A stretch of DNA of 64,000 nt from assembly GCA_018136815.1 (NCBI GenBank), contig CM030940.1, positions 3,094,601-3,158,600 of the forward strand, in the 5' to 3' direction. The DNA is from Isochrysis galbana (Eukaryota; Haptophyta; Isochrysidales; Isochrysidaceae). The translations under genes were made by a program, and so were the position numbers. Below are positions 19,757 to 29,585 of the stretch, piece by piece; position 1 is the first letter of the stretch; each line of letters opens with the position of its first letter. Under the pieces are notes generated by a model that did not search any database, had not been told where the DNA came from, and saw nothing but the letters and a program-made list of their open reading frames with translations.

Positions 19757-20554
19757 TCAAGGTGAAGGCGGATTGTCCAGACTCCAACCCTGCTCAAGGA
19801 GTGCCTCGGACTTGGCCTTCCATTCCTCCGACTTGCCCGGGTGATTGCGGATGAACTCGAGCAGGCCCTCCACGATGGCATAGACAATGTCATCGGGCGC
19901 AATGTCTGCAGCCACATCCACTGTCACGTCAGCTACTCCGTGCTTTTCTTCCCACTCGGCACGAGCGGAGGCGACGATGTCCCCTCCTGCGTTCGGATGA
20001 TCAGGCCTGGGGCCCACCACGCGGACGACAATGCCTTGTTGCATCACCGCAAAATCGGAATTTGTAACGGCGCCCTCCCACACTTGCACGACTGAGCGGG
20101 TATATTGCTGCACCTGGTCCATGATGGCGCGGGCGAGCATTTGCACATCATCGAGAGTCTCGGCCTCGTAGAGCACACCAAGTGAGTCTGCGGCGGCACT
20201 GTCTGGCGCGAGGCTGGAATATGTGCTGCACATGAGATCGGGGACGGAGTAGAAGCGGTAATTAGGTAACCGACGGGCAAAGATGCGTCCGACCGCCTGC
20301 AGCTTCGCGCCACCCGTTCCGATCACATAGAGAGAGCATCCCTTGAGTGTTTCTCCCAGCTCCTTGGCCTTCTCGTCCTTCCTCCATGCGTCTGCGAGTG
20401 CTGCGGGCGGGATGCTCTCCATCGCCTCGGGTGGGAGCTCAGCTTGGCATGCGCACGATGCCCGCCCGACACATCGTGCCGCCACAGACGCTCCAGGCAC
20501 GCCCACAAGGTATCCCGATGCGGCAGAGAGCGCGAGCAGCAGCGCCATCGTCAT
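19757..20554 (-). CDS. Shikimate-kinase-like protein, probably inactive, plastid-targeted, 265 aa
   Basis: ATG 20554 opens MTMALLLALSAASGYLVG, a signal-peptide-like leader, followed by a Ser/Arg/Ala-rich stretch. Together these look like the bipartite targeting of a secondary plastid. From about residue 67 the sequence follows a shikimate kinase N-terminus (LKGCSLYVIGTGGAKLQAVG then RIFARRLPNYRFYSVPDLM). The nucleotide-binding P-loop (normally GxxGxGKT/S) is degenerate here, with no GKT/GKS. The remainder (ARAIMDQVQQYTRSVVQVWEG, about 130-150; IVYAIVEGLLEFIRNHPGKS near the C-terminus) fits SKL-type kinase homologues. Plant SKL1/SKL2 are plastid proteins that lost kinase activity, and SKL1 is needed for chloroplast development. 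Catalysis of the shikimate pathway step is unlikely. Single exon. Confidence 0.75.
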   Translation of the reverse strand: MTMALLLALSAASGYLVGVPGASVAARCVGRASCACQAELPPEAMESIPPAALADAWRKDEKAKELGETLKGCSLYVIGTGGAKLQAVGRIFARRLPNYRFYSVPDLMCSTYSSLAPDSAAADSLGVLYEAETLDDVQMLARAIMDQVQQYTRSVVQVWEGAVTNSDFAVMQQGIVVRVVGPRPDHPNAGGDIVASARAEWEEKHGVADVTVDVAADIAPDDIVYAIVEGLLEFIRNHPGKSEEWKAKSEALLEQGWSLDNPPSP

Positions 20555-20946
20555 TTTCTCTCTCCTCACTTCTTCTCCCCTCTCCACTTGCTCGCTATCT
20601 CTCCGTCTCTCTACTCTAGAGTCTGGCGCTTCCCTTAGCCCACAGACAGCCTCCCAGCCAGCCCTAGCTTGACTGGGGCCGGTACACTATGCAGGTCCGC
20701 GACTTCGCGCCGAAGAGCGCGTGACGCCACGAGAGCAACTGCTTACGTGGGCGAGACTTACGTGGGCTCGAACGCCACTGAGCGGAGCCGCACTGAGACC
20801 TCTTTTCCCCCATCTCCCCCATGTTATAAATGGTAAGGTGGAGTGGGAGCTGTTGAAGATGGGAGCCTCTGATAATACCAAAGTAGGCCCCGACGAACGA
20901 AGAGTGCGGCGAAGCTGGCGACCTAGCTATCCTGGCCCGTATTGAC
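20555..20946. other. 5' flank of the shikimate-kinase-like gene
   Basis: CTCTCTCC/TCTCC pyrimidine-rich plus strand (GA-rich in the sense direction) just upstream of the start, then unrecognised sequence. Confidence 0.4.
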
Positions 20947-21115
20947 AGGGCGGTCAAACAGGGCTTTTTAACTACTAATTGGGGGGTGGGGAGGGGGACA
21001 TTTTTAACTATTCTCCAAAGCCCAGAACAAAACTCCCAGGGGCAAGGGGGCCACCTGTTGCCACCAAAATCTTCGCCAGAAAATGGTGCGATTCTCCTCC
21101 CCCCTCGCCCCTCGC
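20947..21115 (+). mobile_element. Mobile-element terminus of the AGGGCGGTCAAACA family, copy 2
   Basis: The 14-mer at 20947-20960 is followed by GGGCTTTTTAACTACTA and, at 21066-21105, the AAAATCTTCGCCA / ATGGTGCGATTCTCC box shared with copy 1 (7735-7770). Confidence 0.65.
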
Positions 21116-21419
21116 CCCTCCCTTGCACACGCTCTAACGGCAAAGAACCGCGGCGCCCGCCGCGGGAGTGATAAGGTCATAAGGTCGCGTTCCGTCGAAA
21201 GACGAAAGAGGACCATGCGAACTTTTTTTAAACATTCCCGTAAAGTAAAAGTACGGGTATGGGTTTAACATTAAGATAAAATATAAAATATATAGCAGGT
21301 TTGATTTTTATAATCCCAGCCTCAGCCTGCTCAATCGCTCAATCAAGCTAGTTAGTGTCCAGTGACCAGTGAGAAACCTTTTATTACACTGCCTGTTTAC
21401 GTAATTGTGTGCCTTGGGT

Positions 21420-21690
21420 ACCACGGGGGCACCGTAGAGAAAGAGTTGCTATGCGCACGCACGGCGTCTGCACGCCGTGCGCATGTATACGTGATTGCCA
21501 CTCGCAACACGCACGGCGTGCACGTGACGGCGTGCGTCTGCGGGGCAAACTTCCATGCACCTGACGGACCCCCCGGCACCATAGGCGAAAAGTTGATATG
21601 CGCACGCACGGCGTCCCCGCGGGGGACCCGATGCACCCTGCGAGCCGCGTGCATCTGGCGAAAGGCGTGTTCTGAAAAGTTGTTATGCAT
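21420..21690. repeat. Inverted-repeat-rich segment related to the GCACGCCGTGC tandem unit
   Basis: CGCACGCACGGCGT/ACGCCGTGCGCATG occur in both orientations and could form long hairpins. The stretch ATATGCGCACGCACGGCGTC is the reverse of the unit found at 4440-4460. Confidence 0.6.
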
Positions 21691-23342
21691 ACATAATAAA
21701 TAATGTTATATATCCTAGCCAACCCCACTAGCTAATTGGACATAACGTTTCAGTCCCGGAATCCCGCCATGCCTGACGAGCCAGGTGTCCGAGTGATATC
21801 GGGGGGTGGGGGCACTGCCCCCTCCCCTCGATATTTGTCCTCCCCCCGGTGCACGCACCGACCCCGCGCACCCCAGCACGTCCTCTCCTCGAGTCCACGC
21901 TGGGGGAAAACTTGGCTCGTCAGGCATGGCGGTGTCGCATTCATCCTAGATGATGCGATTTCCAGGCTCTTGTTTCCAGGTCCTTCGTCGTGCGGCCACA
22001 CGGTGAAGCTCAGGTACATCTAGGTTGGTAGGATTCGTCCCTAGCGACCTAGAATTCGAGTTCTCGTTTCGTTCCTTCTTCTAGCCTGTTTGTCAGGTCT
22101 AGATTCCAGGTTTCCTCCTTTCGGGTAATCTTGACCCAAAGGAGCCAGGTCGCCTGTCACTCGCTGCGCGCTTGTCTCAGGCTATCAGGTTACCTTGTGA
22201 AGGCTTATTTAACTTCTTGCAAGGCTTGTCGTTTCTTGTTGGGTTCCGGTTCTTTCTTGGGGCTTGCTAACTTTCGTTGTCGTCCAGGCCTGTTCTTTGT
22301 AGGTTCTGTTTAGCCTGGTTAGGGTTTCGTTGCCTTCCCGCGTTTGGCGTTCGCGTTGGCGTTCGGAAATTTCCTCTCACATTCCCTAGGTCCGCTACCC
22401 TTGGCTTGTAGGTCCTTGCTTCTTTCTTCTCGGTCAAGGTTTTGGCGAGCGAGTCGGTTGCTCTATCCGCTCGAGATTTGAGGTTTAATTTGCCATCTCC
22501 CCTTGGAGATCGGTGTAGGTTCGCTTCCTAGGTGAGGGAATCTTTCCCCTTGATGCAAGTTACATGCAAGCCCTTGGCCCCTTTGGTGTTTCTTCCCCTT
22601 GGTTGCTACTCAGGGTTGTTCGTTAGAAGCGTCTAGAAGGTTCACGCTCAACGGCAAGATTTCCTCTGTCGTGAAGATATCTCGTCGCGATCTGTATCCA
22701 AAGTGATCGCCGTGGTCGCGCGACATGACGCTCCCCTTCGGACTCTCCGCTACGTGGGAAGTTACAACGGAGACACGCTCCGGCCGTCGCTGCGGAGTCT
22801 CTCTCTCTCTCTCGCTCTCTCTCTCCGTCTCCCGTGACGTGTTTGAGTTATCGGTGATTTGGGGTCGCGGTTGCTTGATAATTTGCTTGGTTTGGGTGAA
22901 TGATTCCGGTGTGTTCGTGAGTCGGTGTATCCTGTTGTTCTCAGCCTCGTTGTCCGTCGTTGTTCGCTGCGTCGCTGCACTCAAGCAGCCTAGGCTCCCT
23001 CCCTGAGGGAAGAGTTCTTTGTAGGTCTAACAATCTCTTAAAACCCAACACACTAGGGCCGCTAGGAGCGCCTCGCCGCCCCACAGCCCTTCGTTCGTCG
23101 TTCGTTCCCCGTCCAGACACCCAAATGGGGTTGCCCGACCCAGTCCAGAATTTCATTCACCCGACTCCCGGTGGGGAGGAGGGCCAAAGCGCCGCGCTAG
23201 CCGCCGGTGCTGCTCGCGACGGAGTGGCTCAGAGCCCTCCGGCACCGCTCGACTCGACAGGCGGGATTCCGGGACTGAAACGTTATGTCCAATTAGCTAG
23301 TGGTAGTGGGGTTGGCTAGGATATAACACATTATTTATTATT
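21690..23342. mobile_element. 1.65-kb element with terminal inverted repeats of about 75 bp
   Basis: The left end (21690-21768: ATAATAAATAATGTTATAT, CCTAGCCAACCCCACTAGC, TTCAGTCCCGGAATCCCGCC) is repeated inverted at 23261-23342. The interior contains sequence shared with 34160-34425 (at 21943-22185) and, near the right end, an open frame starting MGLPDPVQNFIHPTPGGEEG (23125) that runs into the right repeat. That frame looks like the beginning of a retroelement gag. No transposase was seen, so it is either a composite or two converging solo termini. Confidence 0.55.
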
Positions 23343-25744
23343 GTTGGTTGCTGGTAAGAGGATGAATGCTATCTATCTACCATCTATAGACACTATCTAC
23401 CATAGATGGGGTAACAGCTTATCAGCTCTCAAGGTTATGGAGCTATCACTTATATCAGCACTAACGGTAGAAGGGGCGCAACGAAGACTACCGGTAGCTT
23501 TAAAGACAACGACTTCGCAGTGTTGGAACTACGTCATATTAGCATCCTAGAATTTTTTTATTGTGCCCAGACACCTAAAACAGTCGCTATCTAATAGATC
23601 CCCAGCTTGAAACCGAAAAACTCGAACGCGAAAAGCGAATTTTTTGTATACGAATGTTGAAGACTACGGTCATTGACGTTCAACGACCCACGGGCAGATT
23701 CACACATACAGACTCACAGGGCACCTAAGACACTCGACCCAGTGGATTGGGGCCCTACTCGGCATTCCCTACTACTTTGCCGCAGGGATCTACCCGCGAG
23801 CGACGAAATCACGCTCGCTATGGCCTACTGAAGTCGGGCCCCAGAGGCCCTTTCGAGCGCTGGCAACGCGACCTGCAGTGGGGGGACATGGCGCCCGCGC
23901 GCGGGTGCTTCCGCGGCGCCTGCGGTCACCTTAGACCAGGAGCCGAGGCCTGACGCCAAAAAAGAGCCCTCACAACGAATTGCTGCCCCCCCACACCAGC
24001 TGGCGTGCTGACGAGGGCGTCTCGTACAGCGAGAGGCCGGCATTTGCCGGCCCCTGGACGATTGCCAACGCGATGGGCCCCACCTGGGCCGCGGTGGAAG
24101 TGGGCAGCGCACCCATGCCGGTACAGGCCCGGCCATCTCGACCCCTCTGGCCTGCCTTCCAGAGGAGCCCTGGCCGGTGGCCCATCGGACACCCCTCTCC
24201 GGGGCGCCATCGCAGCGGACCGACGTCCGAAGAAGCCCTCTTCACAGTCGACTTGAGCACAGAAGAAACCGGGCGTTTACGGGAGAATAAAGTGTTTTAT
24301 TTTCGTTGATCCTATCATTAAAAATACGTTTGTTTTGACCTCTATTATCACGGTCATATAAGCTTGATATGACCGTTGGTCGCTCACATGACATCGCACG
24401 GGCCATGCTACGCACAAACATCACATGTGTGTGACGCTCGACGCCATTGATGCAACATTTTGATCGATCGGAAGTGCGGCAGATAACCGTCGCCGTCACG
24501 CAACGCGCAACGCAAACTCCAGACGCTGAAGGTGATCACGCACACGCGCACACTCGCAACGTCATTACAGGGCGTACAATCTGGCACACAACCAGCGGGA
24601 TTGTAATGTGCGCTGCAACTACGCTTGGTGCCGCCGCGACCCGATCGCTTGGGGTCTCCGCAAGGATACCAATTTGGGAATCGCTCGGCGCGCTCGCCAG
24701 GCGCCCGAGCACTTGCTGACCCCACGGCTGTCGGGCGCTGTTAAGTGGGTTGTCAGGGCAAACCTGGGCACCCAAAGCAGGGAGATGATAGGGGAGACTG
24801 TCAGGGGGAGGGGGGCGGACCGTGGCGAGGCTTTGGCTGTTGATAATGAGGCGGCAATGAGGCTAACATTTTCCGTTGTCTTCCCCCCCCCTCCGAAGAC
24901 TACACGGTAGTCTTCAAGACTACGCGTTTGCGCAACCGCTAATATCAGCTCTCATGAGAGTTGTCCCAACCAACAACAAAACTCGTTAGCGTAGATTAGT
25001 ACTACTAGTTGGATGAACCTAACGCATCTTAGTTAGGGATTGAGGATAGACGATAGAGCGTAGCAGCCAAGCAGCCGACCGACGGAGGCTACTACGTATG
25101 TATATGTATGCTGAAGTATCGATGTTGATGGAGGGGGGGGAGGCGACGATTCTAATAGTAGTAGTAAAAGGAGTCATAGTAGTAGATCAGTCCCTTTAAG
25201 ATTAGTCTAGCAACCGACAACTAATATCAGTGATTTGGCAGTTTGAAGCTATTACTCTTACTGAGAGCTCATAACAGTACTCTTACCCCATCTAAGCTAT
25301 CTACATTTCGATAACTTGGTGGTGCGCGCGGAGCGCGGCCGCTCCGAACGCTCCTATGCCCCCAGCGCCCAACGCGAGGTCATCTGCTGGTCTGCTGGTG
25401 CTCGGAGCCCCTCCCACACTCCCACAAATGCCCATTAATGGTACAATAACGGGCAATTTTTTGAGTTTCTCAGAGAGCCTTCTGAGAGCCTAGGTATCTT
25501 TGCCTAAACTCAGCACATTGACAGGTTTGGTTTTGGGCTGGGTGTTAACAGGTCAAATGTTGCCCATTACGGGGTATTAATGGTATTAACTTGTCAACGG
25601 GCTTAACCGTTAACCCAGCCCTAGCCTTGGTTTTCCCTCATTTTAACTTGTGGGGAGTTGGAATGGGAGTATGGGAGCCGGGGGTTTGCGAGGGGGGAGA
25701 TTTGTAGGGATGCATATGAGTATGTGTCTGTGCCATCACTTCAA
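23343..25744. other. 2.4-kb region without a recognised gene
   Basis: Contains AT-rich segments (23340-23700, 24240-24380, 24900-25320) and a GC-rich block (23850-24240) with long but unconvincing frames in several phases. Short TAGTAGTAG runs lie near 25155. No coding homology recognised. Confidence 0.45.
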
Positions 25745-26100
25745 GGCGTGCGGGCAAGTGCGCTGAGGGGTGTCGTGATAGTACCGGCCTAGTGGCAGTA
25801 GTGGTACTAACGCTCAGTTGTTTTATTATTATTATCGCTGGAGCGCGGCGAAGGTCGGCCTGTCCCAGCGGGTCGGTCGCCATCGCACCGCTCCCACCTC
25901 GGATTGCGCGGGGGAGAGGTAGGGGAAAACTTCCCCCTGTCCCGCGAAAAAAATATTCTGACCCCATGATGCAGCGATGTTTTTTTTTCACCCAGGCTCC
26001 CTCACCTCTCATGGGGGGGGCAGCATGCGGCTGTTGTGCTGGGTGTGGCCGGAGCGAGCGAATGTAGTAGGTGTTTGTCCAGAGTCTTCAGATTTTGTTT
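25745..26100 (+). repeat. Dispersed repeat copy 2 plus retroposon-like tail copy 3
   Basis: Shares GTGATAGTACCGG...TAACGCTCAG and GGAGCGCGGCGAAGGTCGGC with 18856-19282. A short stretch at 26017-26055 (CAGCATGCGGCTGTTGTG) matches the 45786/52040 family. TAGTAGGTGT...GTCTTCAGAT at 26065-26093 is the tail seen at 1619. Confidence 0.6.
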
Positions 26101-26494
26101 AGTTGATAGTTGAACGCAACTGTTGCTCTGAAGTTTTCTACTCCTTGTGCACGGAGAGGTATAACCACAAAAAGCCGTGCGCACACACGGACTTGAGATC
26201 CGCTGCGCTTGAGTTTAGCGCAATTGTTGGTCTGATGTCTTTTACTCCTTTGTGCGCGGAGAGGCACACCGATGGACATGATCAGTACGACGTACGTACC
26301 GGACAAGGAAGCAGTAGTCAAGCCGTGGCGGCAGCACTCATGCTCTGCCTCCGACGACATCGCCTCAAGCACGCAGCCATGAGGCACGACGCCGTGATTC
26401 GCAATCAGGGCTCGGGTCAGCCTAACATGGCCCCATTTGTGAGCGCTCCACCATGGCCGAAGTGCATGTGTCCGGCGACTGCACGACATGCGCG

Positions 26495-27610
26495 TCAATG
26501 CCAAGATCCTGTGTGGCCCGGACGTGCAAGGACGGGCTCCATGCGATCCTGACTGGGTTTGGCGAACGCCGCGCGGTGCTCCGAGCAAGGCACGATTCCT
26601 GCCGCCTTGATCTCGGGAGCGTTCATCGTCCAGCGATTGCGGTACTCCTCAAGTGTGTATGCCTTTTGTTTGCCTGGAACTGGATATCCCAGAATGTGTC
26701 CCTTCATGTACTCATCATCGGTGCGGTCGCACCCAAATTCCTCGGATTTGATTGTGCATAGCAGCTTCGACTTGGTATTGAATGAAGGGTCCCTCAACTG
26801 GAAGGTCGCCTTCCCTACGTCGCATCGGGCAGTCCCTTCATGGACTGATCGCGTTGACGGGTCAACAAATGCACTGCGCGAAGTGGACTCGTACGCTGCC
26901 ATCGACATCTTGCGTCCACCAATTGTCGAAATGGAGTTCTGCTTGCCGGCCTGATAGTTAATATTGTTGCGAGGTGAGCTCTGGGCTGAGCGCGGATCGC
27001 CGTACTCGTACCCCAAGCCGGGTTCGAAGACTGCCTTGAAATTTTCTCGATTGGACGCCGCTGATGCTTGTATCACGCCGTTGTACAGCTCCGACTCTGG
27101 GTGCGTGTATGGGTTAAGCGAGTTGGAGCCGGGAGGCGGCATTGAATTGTAAGCAGCGCGCTCTGTCTGCCTCATGTACTCAGTCTGGTACATGGAACGT
27201 AGGCCCATCTTTGGCATCTTACCGGCGGAAGGCTTGTACGCTTTGTCGCACCGCTCCTCGAACCAGTTGCCCGTGAGCACACGCGCGTCGTACGAACCGA
27301 CACCCTCAACGTATCCAGGGCAGAAGACATTTTCCGAGCGCTGCATGCGCAAACTGTTGACATTGATCATGGTGGGCCGGTCTAGTGTGGCGGTGGCTAG
27401 CGAGCGCTCGAGCCCCTGGCTCTCGTAGTAGCGCATGTGAGAGCTCGGAGGCAGCGTCGACGGCGGCACGCGCCCGACGAGCACCATCGCAGGCTTGCAG
27501 CTCAACCTGCTCTCCACCCCTCTCACCCCTCTCTCTCCCCCGCCGAACCCCAATGACCCGATGAAACGGATGAGGTCCTCCCAGGGCAGAGCGTCTGCTG
27601 AATAAAACAT
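26495..27610 (-). CDS. Probable axonemal/flagellar-associated protein (CFAP-like), 371 aa
   Basis: One long exon starting at ATG 27610; a second possible start is MVLVGRVPPSTLPPSSHMRY at residue 42. The protein is basic and rich in Tyr/Arg/Pro/Gly with repeated surface motifs (SMYQTEYMRQTERAAYNSM, NSLNPYTHPESELYNG, MAAYESTSRSAFVDPSTRS). It has little predicted secondary structure and no membrane segment. Such composition is typical of microtubule-inner or axoneme-lining proteins. The ending LEEYRNRWTMN and the early RYYESQGL...RPTMINVNSLRM recall the CFAP95/CFAP107 type, but I cannot assign a family. It shares a 98-bp divergent promoter with the methyltransferase gene. Confident as a gene, tentative as to role. 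Confidence 0.6.
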   Translation of the reverse strand: MFYSADALPWEDLIRFIGSLGFGGGERGVRGVESRLSCKPAMVLVGRVPPSTLPPSSHMRYYESQGLERSLATATLDRPTMINVNSLRMQRSENVFCPGYVEGVGSYDARVLTGNWFEERCDKAYKPSAGKMPKMGLRSMYQTEYMRQTERAAYNSMPPPGSNSLNPYTHPESELYNGVIQASAASNRENFKAVFEPGLGYEYGDPRSAQSSPRNNINYQAGKQNSISTIGGRKMSMAAYESTSRSAFVDPSTRSVHEGTARCDVGKATFQLRDPSFNTKSKLLCTIKSEEFGCDRTDDEYMKGHILGYPVPGKQKAYTLEEYRNRWTMNAPEIKAAGIVPCSEHRAAFAKPSQDRMEPVLARPGHTGSWH

Positions 27611-27708
27611 GTCCTATACAAAATAATCAGAGCACCCTCTCCCCTCCCCGCTTTCTCGCGCGCCAAGCCCTCCAATCTACCGCGATACCACCGAGGGCCG
27701 ACGGTGCG
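27611..27708. promoter_or_regulatory. Compact divergent intergenic region (98 bp)
   Basis: The start codons of the axonemal-like gene (minus) and the methyltransferase gene (plus) are 98 bp apart, so both promoters or one bidirectional promoter must lie here or within the 5' ends. No known motif is evident. Confidence 0.5.
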
Positions 27709-28722
27709 ATGAGGCTGTCCCCAGGCGTGGCGCGCGGCGTGGTCGCCGCGTTCGCCGCGAGCACGATCATCTCGGCGGGGGTGGCGTCGGTTGACCGCGT
27801 ATTCGGCGTGCTTGACTCAACCGCCGACGAGCTCGCCGACCTCCTTGGCGTTGACGAGGTCAGCCCAGCCCTTGCGCAGGCGGTGCGCGCCACTGCGCCT
27901 CTCTACACGCGACTCAAGGCTATCTCTCCCTCGTGCACCGAGGGGCTCTACCCGGAGTTCTCGCAAATGCTAGACTTCAACGACTGCCTCCTGCTCCCGG
28001 AGCGGGTCATCTGGCGTGGTGGGCTCAAGCCACCCCTGGTTGTCTCTCAGACTATGGAGATGTCCACCCTATGGAAGCAGTCCACTGGGTCCTCGATTTG
28101 GGGCGGTGGCCTTGTGCTCGTGAGAGAGATGGAAAGTCTCGGAGAGGCCTTTTGGAAGGGTAAAAGGGTGCTTGAACTCGGGAGCGGCACTGGTCTAGGC
28201 GCGATCACGGCGGCAAAACTGGGTGCTGCGTCAGCTACTGCCACCGACCGCGACACACTAGTCCTTGAGCTTGCACAGAGAAACGCACGCACCAATCTCG
28301 GAGCGGCAAACGCCGCCGCTGTATTTAACACCGATCTCCTTGAATGGGGCGGAAGTCCTGACGTGGCACAGGCCCGGGTTGCTGCCATCTCAGGGTTTCC
28401 TTTCGACTTTCTCATCGGTTCGGATCTCACATATAACCGTGACGGCTGGATCCCGCTTGCACAGACCCTACGCGCAACTCGTGCTCCTGCCTTGCTCACG
28501 GCGAGCGAGCGACGACCTAACGAGCTCGCAGAGCTTGAAGCTTTCTTTCAACAGCAGAGTTTCGTGTTTCGACGGATACACTCACCGATGACTAGGGGCT
28601 ACGCCAGCGGAATCGCCGTCTATTGGCTTGATGCCTCGACACCTGAGTTACCAAGCATCATTGAGCCTGCAGCACGTGGCCCAGTCACGATTCCAAGCTC
28701 CGATTACAGCGGTGCGCGTTGA
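27709..28722 (+). CDS. METTL21/FAM86-type protein lysine methyltransferase, 337 aa
   Basis: A SAM-dependent seven-beta-strand methyltransferase of the METTL21/22/FAM86 (Methyltransf_16) group, which methylates lysines of non-histone proteins such as elongation factors and chaperones. Seen: GSSIWGGGLVLVREM (about residues 126-140), motif I KRVLELGSGTGLGAITAAKL (about 151-170), ATATDRDTLVLELAQRN (post-I) and the family-specific acidic motif IGSDLTYNRDGWIPL (about 236-250; the family usually has D-x-x-Y here). An N-terminal stretch of about 120 residues is outside the catalytic core, and its first 25 residues are Ala/Val-rich (VARGVVAAFAASTIISAGVAS), possibly a targeting or membrane signal. Start ATG 27709 is 98 bp from the divergent neighbour. 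Single exon, normal length. Confidence 0.82.
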   Translation: MRLSPGVARGVVAAFAASTIISAGVASVDRVFGVLDSTADELADLLGVDEVSPALAQAVRATAPLYTRLKAISPSCTEGLYPEFSQMLDFNDCLLLPERVIWRGGLKPPLVVSQTMEMSTLWKQSTGSSIWGGGLVLVREMESLGEAFWKGKRVLELGSGTGLGAITAAKLGAASATATDRDTLVLELAQRNARTNLGAANAAAVFNTDLLEWGGSPDVAQARVAAISGFPFDFLIGSDLTYNRDGWIPLAQTLRATRAPALLTASERRPNELAELEAFFQQQSFVFRRIHSPMTRGYASGIAVYWLDASTPELPSIIEPAARGPVTIPSSDYSGAR

Positions 28723-29121
28723 ATATCGGAATGGCGTCATCCCACCTTGTAGGCTATGAATGTACTCGTTGATCTTGAGGGGGAGGGGTCGGGATGGATG
28801 ATAGCGTACATCGCTGGCGCGCTGGCGCCTAGCTAAGCGTGCAATTGAATCGGGTGTTGTCGGTAATCAACTCCTCAAAATGACAGTCTGAATTAAGTAA
28901 AAAATCTTAACAATGACAGTCTGAACTGAGTCTCAATATTCTCACGACGCGCGCGGCTCTGAACCACTATTTATCTCGCAGCCACGCCCGCTACTTCCTT
29001 TTTCACTCCCGCTCTCTCTCTCCCGCCTTGCGGCTCGCGGCTCGTCCACTTGCGGCTCTACTTAGAGTAGGGAACGAGCCTCAGCCGAAGATCATAAACC
29101 ATATTTTATGAACTCGGAACG
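28723..29121 (+). repeat. Dispersed repeat copy 3 and a 48-bp palindrome-bearing repeat
   Basis: 28905-29070 is a copy of the CAATATTCTC...CTTGCGGCTCG family. 29073-29121 (AACGAGCCTCAGCCGAAGAT then CATAAACCATATTTTATGA) is almost identical to 63102-63150. 28723-28900 is the unremarkable 3' flank of the methyltransferase gene. Confidence 0.6.
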
Positions 29122-29192
29122 ACAACTAAGTTTATACTTAATTCAGCATGGGGGGGCGCCTCACGCCCCCCCTCCCGGGCAACAATTCCCCT

Positions 29193-29335
29193 CCGGGGGG
29201 CTTGTCGGTCAAGCCCCACGCTCTGCCTTCTGGCATGAGCAGGGCAATCAACACAACCACCCATCCGGGGGGCTTGTCGGTCAACCCCATGCTCTGCCTT
29301 CTGGCATGAGCAGGGCAATCAACACAACCACCCAG
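29193..29335 (+). repeat. Tandem duplication, about 72-bp unit, two copies
   Basis: GGGGGGCTTGTCGGTCAA through TGAGCAGGGCAATCAACAC and ACAACCACCCA is repeated twice with three or four differences. Confidence 0.75.
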
Positions 29336-29585
29336 GCCTCCTGTGGGCGCGGGTCGCGAGCCGCACTCCTAGGCCCGCTTGGGCCTGCTCTCGTACTGAC
29401 TCCCCCCCCCCCCCCCATGCCTGGTCGCCAGACAGACAAGGGCCTTTGGGCAGCACCCAATGCCGCGAGGCGAGCGAGTGAGAGGCAGGGGGGGCCAGGG
29501 GCTGAGCCCCAGCCTCCACTGCCCCCTGGGCTGCCGTTGCTAGCCCTTTGGGTAACCCCCAAACCCCCAAAGGACCTCTGAGAGT
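29336..29585 (-). repeat. GC-rich dispersed repeat, reverse copy
   Basis: GGGGCTGAGCCCCAGCCTCC and CACTGCCCCCTGGGCTGCC correspond in reverse to 1255-1290 and 51340-51370. Confidence 0.65.

Noticed and set aside
24000-24310. Three overlapping frames in the GC-rich block
   Set aside because: Equal openness in several phases and no recognisable domain; compositional.
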